Assembly: GCA_902725215.1 (NCBI GenBank)
Contig: CACUVI010000026.1
Location: 186,001 to 250,000, forward strand
DNA from: Rhodospirillaceae bacterium LM-1
Lineage (GTDB): Bacteria > Pseudomonadota > Alphaproteobacteria > Rhodospirillales > WMHbin7
Direction: 5' to 3'
Length of the DNA: 64,000 bases
Below the pieces are notes generated by a model. That model saw nothing but the letters and a program-made list of their open reading frames with translations. It was not told the origin of the DNA and did not search any database. The translations under genes were made by a program, and so were the position numbers. Of this stretch, positions 51,908-60,651 are shown piece after piece; the first letter of the stretch is position 1, and every line of letters starts with the position of its first letter.

Positions 51908-53063
51908 AGGTTCGCAAGCCATCGCCCAGGCGGTGGCGCTGTGCCGCCCCGCCGTGGTGGCCGCCTATCCGATCACGCCCCAAACTCATATCGTCGAGAA
52001 CATCTCCAAGCTGGTCGCCGACGGCAAGCTGAAATGCGAATTCGTCAGCGTGGAAAGCGAATTCTCGGCCGCCTCGGTGGTTCTGGGTTCGGCCGCCACG
52101 GGCGCTCGCTCCTACACCGCCTCGTCCTCGCAGGGCATCTTGCTGATGGCCGAGGTGCTGTTCGACATCGCGGGCATGCGTCTGCCCATGGTGCTGACCT
52201 GCGCCAACCGCGCCATCTCGGCCCCGATCAACATCTGGAACGACCATCAGGACGCCATGACGGTGCGCGATTCCGGCTGGATCCAGCTTTACTGCGCCGA
52301 CAATCAGGAAGCCATCGACACCACCATCCAGGCTTTCCGCATCTCGGAACGCACTGAATTGCCGGTCATGGTTTGCGTCGACGGTTTCGTCTTAACGCAT
52401 ACGCTGGAAGTGGTGGACATGCCCAACGCCGAGCAGGTCGATTCCTACCTGCCGCCCTTCACCTTCAAGAACAAGCTGGATCCCAAGCATCCCTTAAGCC
52501 TGGGCACGCTGGTGGGGCCCGAATATTACACCGAGGCCCGCTATTCCCTGCACAGAGCACTTGAAAAGGCGTTGCCCGAGATTGAATCGGCGGATGCCGA
52601 CTGGGCCAAGATTTGCGGGCGCGCTTCGGGCGGCCTGCTGACGGTCGATGGCCCGGAAAGCGCGTCCGTCGGGGTGCTGGCCATGGGTTCGGTGGTTTCC
52701 ACGCTGACCGAAGCCAATGAAATCCTGCCCGGCAAGAAGCGGGTCAGGCTGATGAAGCTGAGGGCCTTCCGCCCCTTCCCCGCCGAGGCGCTGCGCCAAG
52801 CCTGCGCCGGCTTGAAGGAGCTGATCGTGTTGGAGCGCGCCTTCTCGCCCGGTTGCGGCGGCATTTTGGGCACTGAAGTGCGGGCAGCACTTGCCGGCAT
52901 GGCAAAGCCCCCCGCCGTGCGCAATTTCGCGGTGGGTCTGGGCGGGCGCGACATTCCGCTGGGCACGCTTTCGAAATTGCTCGACGCCGCCAAGGCGCAG
53001 GGCAATGAGGGCTTTTCCATCCTTGACGTGGAGCCGGAACGGCTCCCGCCTGAAGACCGCTGA
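51891..53063 (+). CDS. porA: 2-oxoacid:ferredoxin oxidoreductase alpha subunit
   Basis: Protein of 390 residues with the PorA fold: AAYPITPQTHIVENISKLV, FVSVESEFSAASVVLG, SYTASSSQGILLMAEVL and ANRAISAPINIWNDHQDAM, then a transketolase C-terminal-like domain (VGVLAMGSVVSTLTEA, RLMKLRAFRPFP). The RAISAPINIWNDHQD loop is typical of pyruvate-acting members, so pyruvate is the likeliest substrate. An AAGGAGG inside porG serves as its ribosome binding site. Confidence 0.92.
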   Translation: MLHALEGSQAIAQAVALCRPAVVAAYPITPQTHIVENISKLVADGKLKCEFVSVESEFSAASVVLGSAATGARSYTASSSQGILLMAEVLFDIAGMRLPMVLTCANRAISAPINIWNDHQDAMTVRDSGWIQLYCADNQEAIDTTIQAFRISERTELPVMVCVDGFVLTHTLEVVDMPNAEQVDSYLPPFTFKNKLDPKHPLSLGTLVGPEYYTEARYSLHRALEKALPEIESADADWAKICGRASGGLLTVDGPESASVGVLAMGSVVSTLTEANEILPGKKRVRLMKLRAFRPFPAEALRQACAGLKELIVLERAFSPGCGGILGTEVRAALAGMAKPPAVRNFAVGLGGRDIPLGTLSKLLDAAKAQGNEGFSILDVEPERLPPEDR

Positions 53064-53076
53064 GGAGGCCCTAGTC

Positions 53077-54132
53077 ATGGACAGCACCAAGCTCAAGCAG
53101 GAAATTCAGGAACGCAGGGCCCAGATGCAATCGGCGCCCAAGGAAGGGGTTGCTGGTCAGCACAATATGGAAGAGCTGCGCAAATTGCAGCCGCGCTACC
53201 GGGGGCTTGAGGCCGGACATCGCGCCTGTCAGGGCTGCGGCGAGGCGCTGGCCGCCCGTCTGGTCACCGAGGCGGCTGGTCCCGACGTGATCTTGACCAA
53301 CGCCACCGGCTGTTTGGAAGTGTTCACCACGCCCTGGCCGCAATCGGCTTGGCGTCTGCCCTGGATTCATTCCCTGTTCGAGAATTCGGCGGCGGTGGCG
53401 TCTGGCGTCGAGGCCGCGTTGAAGGCGCAGGGGCGCTCGACCAAGGTGATCGCGCAGGGCGGCGACGGCGGCACATTCGACATCGGTTTCCAGGCTTTGT
53501 CGGGCATGCTCGAGCGCCAGCACAACATTCTTTATGTGTGCTACGACAACGAAGCCTACATGAATACCGGCATCCAGCGTTCGGGTTCCACGCCGCACGC
53601 CGCCATGACCACCACCAGCCCGCCCGGCAAGGAACGGATGGGCAAGCGGCACATGAAGAAGGACTTGCTGTCCATCATCGCCGCCCATCACATCCCCTAT
53701 GCGGCATCGGCTTCGGTGGCCTATCCGGCCGACATCCGCAGGAAAGTGCGCCGCGCCGTTTCCATCGAAGGCCCCACCTTCTTGCTGATTCACAGCCCTT
53801 GCCCGCTGGGATGGGGCATTGAAAGCGACATATCGATCGAGGTGGCTCGCTTGGCCGTGCAAACCGGCCTGTTCCCGATCATCGAGCTGGAGCGCGGCGA
53901 GTTGACAGGCGTCATGCCGATCAGGAATCCCAGGCCGGTAACCGATTATCTGAAGCTGCAAAATCGCTTCAAGCACCTGTTCACCGACGATCCCAGAGCC
54001 AGAAAAGAGCGCGAGCATGTGCAGGCGCTGGCCGATCACAATATCGAGATCTATCAGTTGCGGGGCGAGGGCGTGGACGCGCTGGACACCGACGGCGCCG
54101 ATACGGTGCGCCGCGGCGGCGTGGTCGATTGA
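53077..54132 (+). CDS. porB: 2-oxoacid:ferredoxin oxidoreductase beta subunit (TPP-binding)
   Basis: Protein of 351 residues. It has the PorB cysteine region HRACQGCGEALAARLV, NATGCLEVFTTPWPQSAW and the TPP/Mg motif GDGGTFDIGFQALSG, plus CYDNEAYMNTGIQRSG. Cysteines in this chain bind the proximal [4Fe-4S] cluster. The ATG at 53077 follows GAGGAGG by 8 bases. The N-terminal 40 residues and a C-terminal tail are extensions. The next gene starts 14 bases after its stop. Confidence 0.93.
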   Translation: MDSTKLKQEIQERRAQMQSAPKEGVAGQHNMEELRKLQPRYRGLEAGHRACQGCGEALAARLVTEAAGPDVILTNATGCLEVFTTPWPQSAWRLPWIHSLFENSAAVASGVEAALKAQGRSTKVIAQGGDGGTFDIGFQALSGMLERQHNILYVCYDNEAYMNTGIQRSGSTPHAAMTTTSPPGKERMGKRHMKKDLLSIIAAHHIPYAASASVAYPADIRRKVRRAVSIEGPTFLLIHSPCPLGWGIESDISIEVARLAVQTGLFPIIELERGELTGVMPIRNPRPVTDYLKLQNRFKHLFTDDPRARKEREHVQALADHNIEIYQLRGEGVDALDTDGADTVRRGGVVD

Positions 54133-54146
54133 GGGAGGGCGGACAG

Positions 54147-55832
54147 ATGAAACAGCTTTCACGCGGCGCGTTTGCCCTTCCCGGCACATCGCTTGACTTC
54201 AAAACCGGCACTTGGCGCAACGAAATGCCGGTGCATACCCATTGGGGCGCGCCCTGCCACGTCGCCTGTCCGGCGGGCGAGGACGCGCAGGCCTACATCG
54301 CCAAGATGATGGAAGGCCATCCCAAGCAAGCCTGGGAAATCCTGGTGCAGGCCAACCCGCTGCCCGCCACCACGGCGCGCGTCTGCCCGCATTTTTGCGA
54401 ACAGGCCTGCAACAGAAAGCACATGGATCAGCCGATCGCCATTCATCTGATCGAGCGCTATCTGGGCGACGAGGCGATCAAGAACAACTGGGCCTATCCG
54501 GTCGATGTGAGTAAGGAAGACGGCGAGCCGGTCTGCGTGGTTGGCGCGGGTCCCGCCGGTCTGTCGGCGGCTTATCATCTGCGCCGCTTGGGCCATCCGG
54601 TGACGCTGATCGACAGCCTGCCCGAAGCGGGCGGCTTGTTGCGCACCGCCATTCCGGTGACGCGCCTGCCGCGCAACGTGCTGGACGCCGAGGTGGGCCG
54701 CTTGCTGAAACTGGGGATCGATTTCAAGCCGCGCACCTCGCTTGGCCGCGACGTCAGCCTCGAGCAGCTCATGGGCGAGCATGCCTATCTGTTCTTGGCC
54801 CCGGGTGCTGCGAAAAGCCGCCACTGGAGCGTTGACGGCGCGGTGCCCAGCGATCTGCGCGAAGGGCTGGGCCTTTTGAAGGAATGGCTGGTGGTGGGCG
54901 ACATCCCCAAGCCCAAGTCGGTGGCCATTCACGGCGGGGGCAACACAGCGGTCGATCTGGCCCGCGTGATGAAGCGCGCCGGCGTGGCCGATGTGCATGT
55001 GATTACCGCCTCGGGCCTTCCCGGTCCCGACGCCGATCCCAAGGATGTGCTGAATGTAGTGCCCAGGGAATTCGAGCAAGCGGTCGAAGAAGGCATCGTC
55101 TTCCATGCGCACCGCACGATTCAGCGTTTGCTGATGCGCGGATCGAAGCTGGTCGGCCTTGAAATGGTGCATTTGAAGAAACTGCCCGGAGCGGGCGGGC
55201 GTTCCTCGCGCGTCGCCTTCGAAGGCACGGAAACCGTTTTGCATGTCGAGATGGTGGTGCCCGCCATCGGCGAGGTGGTCGAGCCGCAAGGCTTCGAGAA
55301 TTTGCTGGGCCACGCCGATTACTTCAAGGCAGATCCCATCGGCCAGATCGCGGGTTCGGATCGCGTACTGGTGGGCGGCGACGCCAGGGGTGATCGCGGC
55401 ACCGTGACGGCGGCCATCGGCGATGGGCGGCTGGCGGCCCTGGCCATTCACGCCAAGCTGACCGGCGGGGAATTGCCTGATCCCAAGCGCCGCCCCTTCA
55501 TCGATTACGACAAGCTGAACGTCAATTATTTTGAACCCGCCGCCAGGGCCGTCGAACCCATGCTGGCGCTTGAGCAGCGCAACGACAGCGACGAGATCGA
55601 AGGCGGCCTCAACTTCGCCCAGGTCACGCACGAGATCGGACGCTGCTTCTCTTGCGGCAACTGTCTGGCCTGCGACAATTGTTGGACCCTGTGTCCGGAC
55701 AATGCCGTGATCAAGACGGTGGAGCGGGCGGCCGACGGGTCGCATTATGTTTTCGACTACGAATATTGCAAGGGCTGCGGCCTGTGCGCCCACGAATGCC
55801 CCTGCGGCTATATCGGCATGGTGAGCGATTGA
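54147..55832 (+). CDS. GltD-like NAD(P)H oxidoreductase fused to 2[4Fe-4S] ferredoxin
   Basis: Protein of 561 residues: N-terminal Fer4_20 cysteine domain (CHVACPAGEDAQ, CPHFCEQACNRK), FAD site VVGAGPAGLSAAYHL, NAD(P) site AIHGGGNTAVDLARVM, then GGDARGDRGTVTAAIGDGR, and a C-terminal bacterial ferredoxin (CFSCGNCLACDNCWTLCP; CKGCGLCAHECPCG). It should pass electrons between ferredoxin clusters and NAD(P)H, making the complex a 2-oxoacid:NAD(P) oxidoreductase like KorABC of Azoarcus/Thauera. The ATG at 54147 has GGAGGG upstream. Confidence 0.9.
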   Translation: MKQLSRGAFALPGTSLDFKTGTWRNEMPVHTHWGAPCHVACPAGEDAQAYIAKMMEGHPKQAWEILVQANPLPATTARVCPHFCEQACNRKHMDQPIAIHLIERYLGDEAIKNNWAYPVDVSKEDGEPVCVVGAGPAGLSAAYHLRRLGHPVTLIDSLPEAGGLLRTAIPVTRLPRNVLDAEVGRLLKLGIDFKPRTSLGRDVSLEQLMGEHAYLFLAPGAAKSRHWSVDGAVPSDLREGLGLLKEWLVVGDIPKPKSVAIHGGGNTAVDLARVMKRAGVADVHVITASGLPGPDADPKDVLNVVPREFEQAVEEGIVFHAHRTIQRLLMRGSKLVGLEMVHLKKLPGAGGRSSRVAFEGTETVLHVEMVVPAIGEVVEPQGFENLLGHADYFKADPIGQIAGSDRVLVGGDARGDRGTVTAAIGDGRLAALAIHAKLTGGELPDPKRRPFIDYDKLNVNYFEPAARAVEPMLALEQRNDSDEIEGGLNFAQVTHEIGRCFSCGNCLACDNCWTLCPDNAVIKTVERAADGSHYVFDYEYCKGCGLCAHECPCGYIGMVSD

Positions 55833-55852
55833 CGCAGACAGGAGTGGATTCC

Positions 55853-55881
55853 TTGACTTTCCGGCCCCGGAACCGCATTCT
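55853..55881 (+). promoter_or_regulatory. Putative promoter of the 204-residue exported protein gene
   Basis: Plus strand: TTGACT (55853-55858), 17-base spacer, CATTCT (55876-55881), 30 bases before the ATG at 55912. Confidence 0.45.
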
Positions 55882-55911
55882 CGGCCCGAGAGAGCTTGGA
55901 AGGAACAAAGC

Positions 55912-56526
55912 ATGAGCCGACTGGCAGGATTTTTGACCGCGCTGGCCGTTATGGCGGTTGGCACCCCGCTCTGGGCGCAATCTTTGGATGTGTCGCAGGC
56001 GCGCCTGTCGGCCCTGTCCTTCGGCGCCCTCGATCGCGGCCAAGCGGTCGAAGTTCGCCTGCAAGACGATTCCGAGGACAATAAGGCCGTCAAGGCGGCG
56101 CTGGAACAGGCCTTGACACAGGCGGGCTATCGCTTGGCTCCGAATGCCCGCTATGTCCTGTCCTTCGAAGCCACCAATTCGCTGACCGCCAACGATCCCA
56201 AGCGCCCCACCGTCTTTTCGGTCGATGGCCACAAGGGCAGCTATGACGATTCGGTGGAAGCCAGGATCAAGCTGTTCTCGACCGGCGAAGACAGCGTTCT
56301 CAAGCACCGTCCCGATGAAGGCCCCCAGGGCACGGCGGGCAGCGTGCGCCTTGAACTGGGCGTGATCGACCGTTCTGGCGGCAAGCGCCTGTGGCAGGGT
56401 TGGGCGCAAACGCCGGTGCAAACATCGGACACGCTGGCCCTTACCAAATCGCTGGCTCAACCGCTGGTCGCCCATCTTGGTCTGGCAGTGAAGAACAAGT
56501 CCGTACCGCTGGGCGCTAAGCAGTAG
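55912..56526 (+). CDS. Exported protein, DUF4136-like
   Basis: Protein of 204 residues with a signal peptide (about 1-22, FLTALAVMAVGTPLWA) and a domain of the DUF4136 kind: KAALEQALTQAGYRLAPNARYVLSF, later VRLELGVIDRSGGKRLWQGW. Such proteins are envelope or lipoprotein-like and of unknown role; here the cleavage site is AQS rather than a lipobox. It has its own promoter and ends 5 bases before the convergent DUF2794 gene. Confidence 0.65.
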   Translation: MSRLAGFLTALAVMAVGTPLWAQSLDVSQARLSALSFGALDRGQAVEVRLQDDSEDNKAVKAALEQALTQAGYRLAPNARYVLSFEATNSLTANDPKRPTVFSVDGHKGSYDDSVEARIKLFSTGEDSVLKHRPDEGPQGTAGSVRLELGVIDRSGGKRLWQGWAQTPVQTSDTLALTKSLAQPLVAHLGLAVKNKSVPLGAKQ

Positions 56527-56531
56527 CGGCG

Positions 56532-56873
56532 CTACTTCACCAGCTTCAACTGGTGATCGAGCCTTGCCACGACATCCTCGATCCGTTCGGCTTGCAACAG
56601 TCGCTTGGCGCCTTGCGAAACCAGAAACTCGCCACCCTTGCCCAACGTTCCCGACCGGAACTTGGAGATGGTGTAGGCCGGACGATCCAATGCGCTTTTA
56701 TAGACGGTGAAGGACGCCATGCCGGGGGCTTGGCGGATGGCGTAATCGCGCCATTCGCCCCGCTTGACCCGACGGCTGTAAAGGGCCAGCAGCAGGTTGA
56801 GTTCAGGGCGCGTGAAGCACACCGCGTCCAGGCGGCGTCTTCTTTCCTCGCTTAAGCGGACCAGCTTGCTCAT
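56532..56873 (-). CDS. DUF2794 protein
   Basis: Small cytoplasmic protein of 113 residues with the alphaproteobacterial DUF2794 pattern: TRPELNLLLALYSRRVKRGEWRDYAI, then FTVYKSALDRPAYTISKF. Function unknown. The ATG at 56873 starts the conserved part; an ATG 9 codons upstream adds an unconserved extension. Confidence 0.75.
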   Translation of the reverse strand: MSKLVRLSEERRRRLDAVCFTRPELNLLLALYSRRVKRGEWRDYAIRQAPGMASFTVYKSALDRPAYTISKFRSGTLGKGGEFLVSQGAKRLLQAERIEDVVARLDHQLKLVK

Positions 56874-56950
56874 CGTCCGTCCCGAAATTGGCATGGACAA
56901 ATTTTGACCGGGCGCGCGGCCTCGGTCAACGATTCGAATCTATCGGCGAA

Positions 56951-57337
56951 TCAGCGGGTTGGCGCGGGCTGACGGTTGTAGGCTTCGACTCCCACCGCCT
57001 GGGCGCCGTCGCCATAGGGGTCGGGTTCGCGATAGCAGCTCACCTGTCCCAGCGTCCGATAGCAATAGACGTCGGGGCGCTGAATGGGCGGATTGCGGCT
57101 GACGCAGAACTGCCCTTCGTCCTTGGCGCGGATGGTCGAGCAATCCTTGCCGGTGGCGAGCGAGGCCACGTGGTCGGTGGCCGTTTTGCCGGTCGCCACC
57201 AAGGAGACCACTTCGACCTGCATCAGGCCGCTGGTGATGGGATATTGGCCGGTCGTCATGTCATAGCCGCAGGCCGCCGCCAACAAGGGCAGGAGCAGAA
57301 CGGCCAATCTATTGATGCGCGATCCCATTTTCGTCAC
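56951..57337 (-). CDS. Putative lipoprotein
   Basis: Protein of 128 residues with a lipoprotein signal: basic N-terminus (SRINR), hydrophobic stretch and lipobox LLAAACG with Cys at about residue 23. The mature part has four further cysteines (DCSTIR, FCVSR, VYCYRTL, VSCYREP) that could form two disulphides. Not assigned to a family; probably outer-membrane anchored in the periplasm. Confidence 0.65.
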   Translation of the reverse strand: MTKMGSRINRLAVLLLPLLAAACGYDMTTGQYPITSGLMQVEVVSLVATGKTATDHVASLATGKDCSTIRAKDEGQFCVSRNPPIQRPDVYCYRTLGQVSCYREPDPYGDGAQAVGVEAYNRQPAPTR

Positions 57338-57393
57338 CTCTTTTCCGGTCTCAAGATTATCAGAGGCCGGTTAAAGAAGACTGAATCAAGCGG

Positions 57394-57966
57394 TTACCGG
57401 TGTTTGCCGGGCACCCACAAGATATCGCCCTCGCCCAAGCGGTTCGCGGCCCGGGCCAAGACGAAAAGCAGATCGGAAAGTCGGTTGGCATAGGCCAAGG
57501 CTTGGGGATTGATTGGTTCCTCCTCGGCCAGCGCAGCAATCAGACGCTCGGCTCGGCGCACCACCGTGCGGGCCAGATGCAGATGCGCCGCCGCAGCGCT
57601 GCCGCCAGGAAGAACAAAAGATTCCAAAGGGTTAAGATTCGAGTTGTGGGCGTCGATCTCGGCTTCCAGCCGCTGCACCTGGACAGAGTCAATCCGCAAG
57701 CGAGGACCTGCCTTGTCCTCAGCAACTTCCGGCGTGCACAGGTCGGCCCCCAGATCGAACAGATCGTTCTGAATGCGGGCCAGAATGGCGTCGATCTGGG
57801 GCGCATCGTTGCAATGAATGCGCGCCAGACCCAAAACGGCATTGGCTTCGTCCACTGTGCCATAGGCTTCGACCCGAAGCGCGTGCTTGGCGACCCGCTG
57901 GCCGGAACCCAGCGACGTCATGCCCTTGTCGCCGCCCCTGGTGTATATGCGCGTCAAGCGGACCAT
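57394..57966 (-). CDS. PduO-type cob(I)alamin adenosyltransferase
   Basis: Protein of 190 residues: TRIYTRGGDKGMTSLG (ATP-binding motif), RVEAYGTVDEANAVLG, FVLPGGSAAAAHLHLARTVVRRAERL. It transfers adenosyl from ATP to cob(I)alamin to make coenzyme B12. Two adjacent ATG codons (57969 and 57966) follow AAGG; the second begins the conserved sequence. No cobalamin riboswitch or other cob genes are visible. Divergent from lptG. Confidence 0.92.
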   Translation of the reverse strand: MVRLTRIYTRGGDKGMTSLGSGQRVAKHALRVEAYGTVDEANAVLGLARIHCNDAPQIDAILARIQNDLFDLGADLCTPEVAEDKAGPRLRIDSVQVQRLEAEIDAHNSNLNPLESFVLPGGSAAAAHLHLARTVVRRAERLIAALAEEEPINPQALAYANRLSDLLFVLARAANRLGEGDILWVPGKHR

Positions 57967-58053
57967 CATCACGCCTTGCAAAAGAGTAGGTAAGATAACG
58001 ATATAGCGCTTCCCGGCTTGCCAGGCGAGCCAATTTCGGTCCAATCTCCGCCC

Positions 58054-59160
58054 ATGATCCGCCTGTCGCCCATTTTAAGCCTGTATATCGGCCGCCAGTT
58101 TCTGACGGCCTTTCTCGCCACGCTGGCCGTGGTGTCGGGCATCGTTCTCATGTTCGACGTCATCGAACTGGTGCGCCGCTCTTCGGGCAAGGGGTCGGTC
58201 GGTTTCTTCACTCTGCTGGAAATGGCGCTCTACAAGCTGCCGCAGATGGTGCAGACCCTGCTTCCCTTCGCCGTGATGATCGGGGCGATGGTGGTGTTCT
58301 GGCGGCTAACGCGCACGCGCGAACTGGTGGTGACCAGAGCCGCGGGGGTCAGCGTCTGGCAGTTCCTGGCCCCGGTGATGATCTTGGTCTTTTCCATCGG
58401 CATCTTGATGGTGGTGGCTTTCAATCCGCTGGCATCAAGTCTGTTCGCGCGCTACGAGCGCATGCAAGACGAGATCCAGATCCGCTCCTCCAACCCCTTG
58501 AGTTTTTCATCGGGCTTCGGTCTGTGGCTGCGCGAAACCAGCGGCAATCGCCAAATGATCATTCACGCCAATCAAGTGCGCCAGGACGGGCGCAGCCTGA
58601 TACTTGGCAATATCAGCATTTTCCATCTCGAGGACAATCGTTTCACCTTCCGCCATGACGCCGAGCGCGGACGCATCGCCGATCAACGGATCGATCTTGA
58701 AAAAGTGTGGGAGATCGTGCCGGGGCGTCCTTCCGAGGCTAGGCCGCACATCACGCTGCCGACCACGCTGACCATCTCTAAGATCCAGGATAATTTCTCG
58801 TCGCCGGAGACCATGTCCTTCTGGGAATTGCCCGGCTTCATTCGCTTTACCGAGGAATCTGGCTTTTCGGCCCAGAAACATCGCATGTATTTCCAGTCGC
58901 TGCTGGCCTCGCCGGTGCTGCTATGCGCCATGGTGTTGGTGGCCGCCGTCTTCTCGCTTAGGCCCAACCTGCGCATGGGCGGCGTGATGATCCGCTTGGG
59001 CGGGGGCGTGGCCGCTGGATTCCTGTTCTTCTTTTTCTCGAAGGTCGCCTTCGCGCTGGGGCTTTCGGCCACCTTGCCGCCCACGCTGGCCGCCTGGAGT
59101 CCCGCCATGGTGACGCTGCTGGCGGGCCTGTCCACGCTGTTCCATCTCGAGGACGGATGA
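58054..59160 (+). CDS. lptG: LPS export ABC transporter permease
   Basis: Protein of 368 residues of the YjgP/YjgQ family: transmembrane helices near residues 15-37, 62-85 and 100-122, a periplasmic beta-jellyroll domain (about 130-270) and three further helices at the C-terminus. RFTEESGFSAQKHRMYFQSL matches the family coupling region. It works with LptF and LptB. lptF, normally adjacent, is not here, and lptBCA are about 46 kb away. Its stop overlaps the GT39 start. Confidence 0.9.
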   Translation: MIRLSPILSLYIGRQFLTAFLATLAVVSGIVLMFDVIELVRRSSGKGSVGFFTLLEMALYKLPQMVQTLLPFAVMIGAMVVFWRLTRTRELVVTRAAGVSVWQFLAPVMILVFSIGILMVVAFNPLASSLFARYERMQDEIQIRSSNPLSFSSGFGLWLRETSGNRQMIIHANQVRQDGRSLILGNISIFHLEDNRFTFRHDAERGRIADQRIDLEKVWEIVPGRPSEARPHITLPTTLTISKIQDNFSSPETMSFWELPGFIRFTEESGFSAQKHRMYFQSLLASPVLLCAMVLVAAVFSLRPNLRMGGVMIRLGGGVAAGFLFFFFSKVAFALGLSATLPPTLAAWSPAMVTLLAGLSTLFHLEDG

Positions 59161-60650
59161 TGAGCGCGTCTGGTGCAACGGCGGGGCGCATGACCTTGCC
59201 GATCTTTCTGCTCACCGCCGCCACCGTCACAAGCTGGCGCTTGCTGGTTCTAGCCGCCAGCCCCCTGAACCTGTCCTTCGACGAAGCGCAATATTGGCTG
59301 TGGTCGCTGACGCCCGACTGGGGCTATTACTCGAAACCGCCCTTCGTGGCCTGGTCGATTGCGCTGGCCCAAAGCGTTTGCGGCGAGGGCGAGGCTTGTA
59401 TTCGCATGCCGTCTTCGGTCGCCTATGGCGTCGGTTCCGTCTTCGTCTTCCTGGCCGCCCGCCGCCAATGGGGCGATCAGGTCGCCTTCTGGTCGGGCTT
59501 GGCTTTTTTGACGCTGCCCGGCGTCGCCTATTCCTCGATGTTGGTCACCACCGACCCGCCGCTCTTGATGTTTTGGGCCGTGGCTCTCTACGCCGTCGTG
59601 CGCGCGCAAGATGGCGAAAAAGCGATGGGGTGGTGGGCGCTGTTGGGCGTCGCCATGGGATTCGGGCTTTTGTCGAAATACGCCATGATCCTGTTCGCGC
59701 TTTCGCTGGCGCTGTATCTGGCTTTTACCAAGGAGGCGCGTCAGAAGGCGGGTTGGCGCGGTCCGGCCTTGGCGGGCCTGCTCGCCCTGCTTTTGTACCT
59801 GCCCAACTTCCTTTGGAACGCCGCCAACGGTTTTGCCAGCTATCTGCATACCAAAGACAACGCCAACCTGTCGGGTCCCCTGTTTCATCCGGAAAAGATG
59901 GCGGAATTCGTCGGCTCGCAATTTGCCGTCTTCGGTCCCGTGCTGTTCGCCGCCCTGCTGGCTTTTCTGTTTCTCATTAAGACAAGCGCCAAGGATGGCC
60001 GCCTACGCTTGCTGGCCTTTCTCAGCCTGCCCATCTTGCTGCTGATGATCGTGGAAAGCCTGCTGTCCAGGGCTAATGCGAACTGGGCGGCGCCGTCCTA
60101 TGTGGCCGGTTCGATCCTGGTCACCGCATGGCTGGCCCAGAAGAACCGCCTGGGTCTGGTTCGCCTGTCCGTCGTGCTGCATATGGCGCTGGCCACCCTG
60201 GTTTATAATTACGAACAAGCGCTGTCCCTGCTGGGCCTGCCGTTGGACGCCAAGACGGACATCGCCAAGCGCCTGAAAGGCTGGCCTCAAGCGGGGGCCA
60301 ATGTTCAAGAATTGCTGGAAGGCCATCCTGGCGCCGTTCTCATGAGCGATGATCGCAAGCTGATGGCCTCGCTCAGCTATTATGCGCGACCGCAATCTCT
60401 GAGCGCCGTCAAATGGAATCCGGATGGGCGCGTGCGCGATACGTTCGATCTGAACGCCAGCTTCAAGGGCGCCAACTTTCAGGGCAACGGCGAAAGCCTG
60501 CTTGTCTTTGTGACCGAGCGTGAAACAATACCTGAGGTTGCTCGGTCTTTTGACAGGGCCGAGGCGCTGGGTCCCATTCGCCAGACCATTCATCCCGGCT
60601 ATTCCATCGACATGCACGCCTTTCTCCTACAAGGCTATAAGGGCCGCTGA
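59157..60650 (+). CDS. GT39-family membrane glycosyltransferase
   Basis: Polytopic protein of 497 residues. The catalytic loop after the first helix reads LSFDEAQYWLWSLTPDWGYY followed by SKPPFVAW, a classic GT39/PMT motif. About ten more membrane segments and a C-terminal periplasmic domain follow. Such enzymes add a sugar from a polyprenyl-phosphate donor to lipid A or other envelope targets. The ATG at 59157 overlaps the lptG stop; a second ATG lies at 59160. It precedes a PAP2 gene by one base. Confidence 0.87.
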   Translation: MMSASGATAGRMTLPIFLLTAATVTSWRLLVLAASPLNLSFDEAQYWLWSLTPDWGYYSKPPFVAWSIALAQSVCGEGEACIRMPSSVAYGVGSVFVFLAARRQWGDQVAFWSGLAFLTLPGVAYSSMLVTTDPPLLMFWAVALYAVVRAQDGEKAMGWWALLGVAMGFGLLSKYAMILFALSLALYLAFTKEARQKAGWRGPALAGLLALLLYLPNFLWNAANGFASYLHTKDNANLSGPLFHPEKMAEFVGSQFAVFGPVLFAALLAFLFLIKTSAKDGRLRLLAFLSLPILLLMIVESLLSRANANWAAPSYVAGSILVTAWLAQKNRLGLVRLSVVLHMALATLVYNYEQALSLLGLPLDAKTDIAKRLKGWPQAGANVQELLEGHPGAVLMSDDRKLMASLSYYARPQSLSAVKWNPDGRVRDTFDLNASFKGANFQGNGESLLVFVTERETIPEVARSFDRAEALGPIRQTIHPGYSIDMHAFLLQGYKGR

Positions 60651-60651
60651 C

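Noticed and set aside
53071-54189. A 372-codon minus-strand frame opposite porB
   Set aside because: Antisense shadow; porB has its TPP motif, cysteines and ribosome binding site on the plus strand.
54159-56093. A 644-codon minus-strand open frame opposite the por flavoprotein and exported protein genes
   Set aside because: It is antisense to two well-supported genes, has no recognisable domain and is His/Gln/Gly-rich, as expected of a reverse-frame shadow in GC-rich DNA.
57967-58053. Cobalamin riboswitch upstream of the PduO-type adenosyltransferase
   Set aside because: The intergenic region is under 90 bases and has no B12-box-like sequence.
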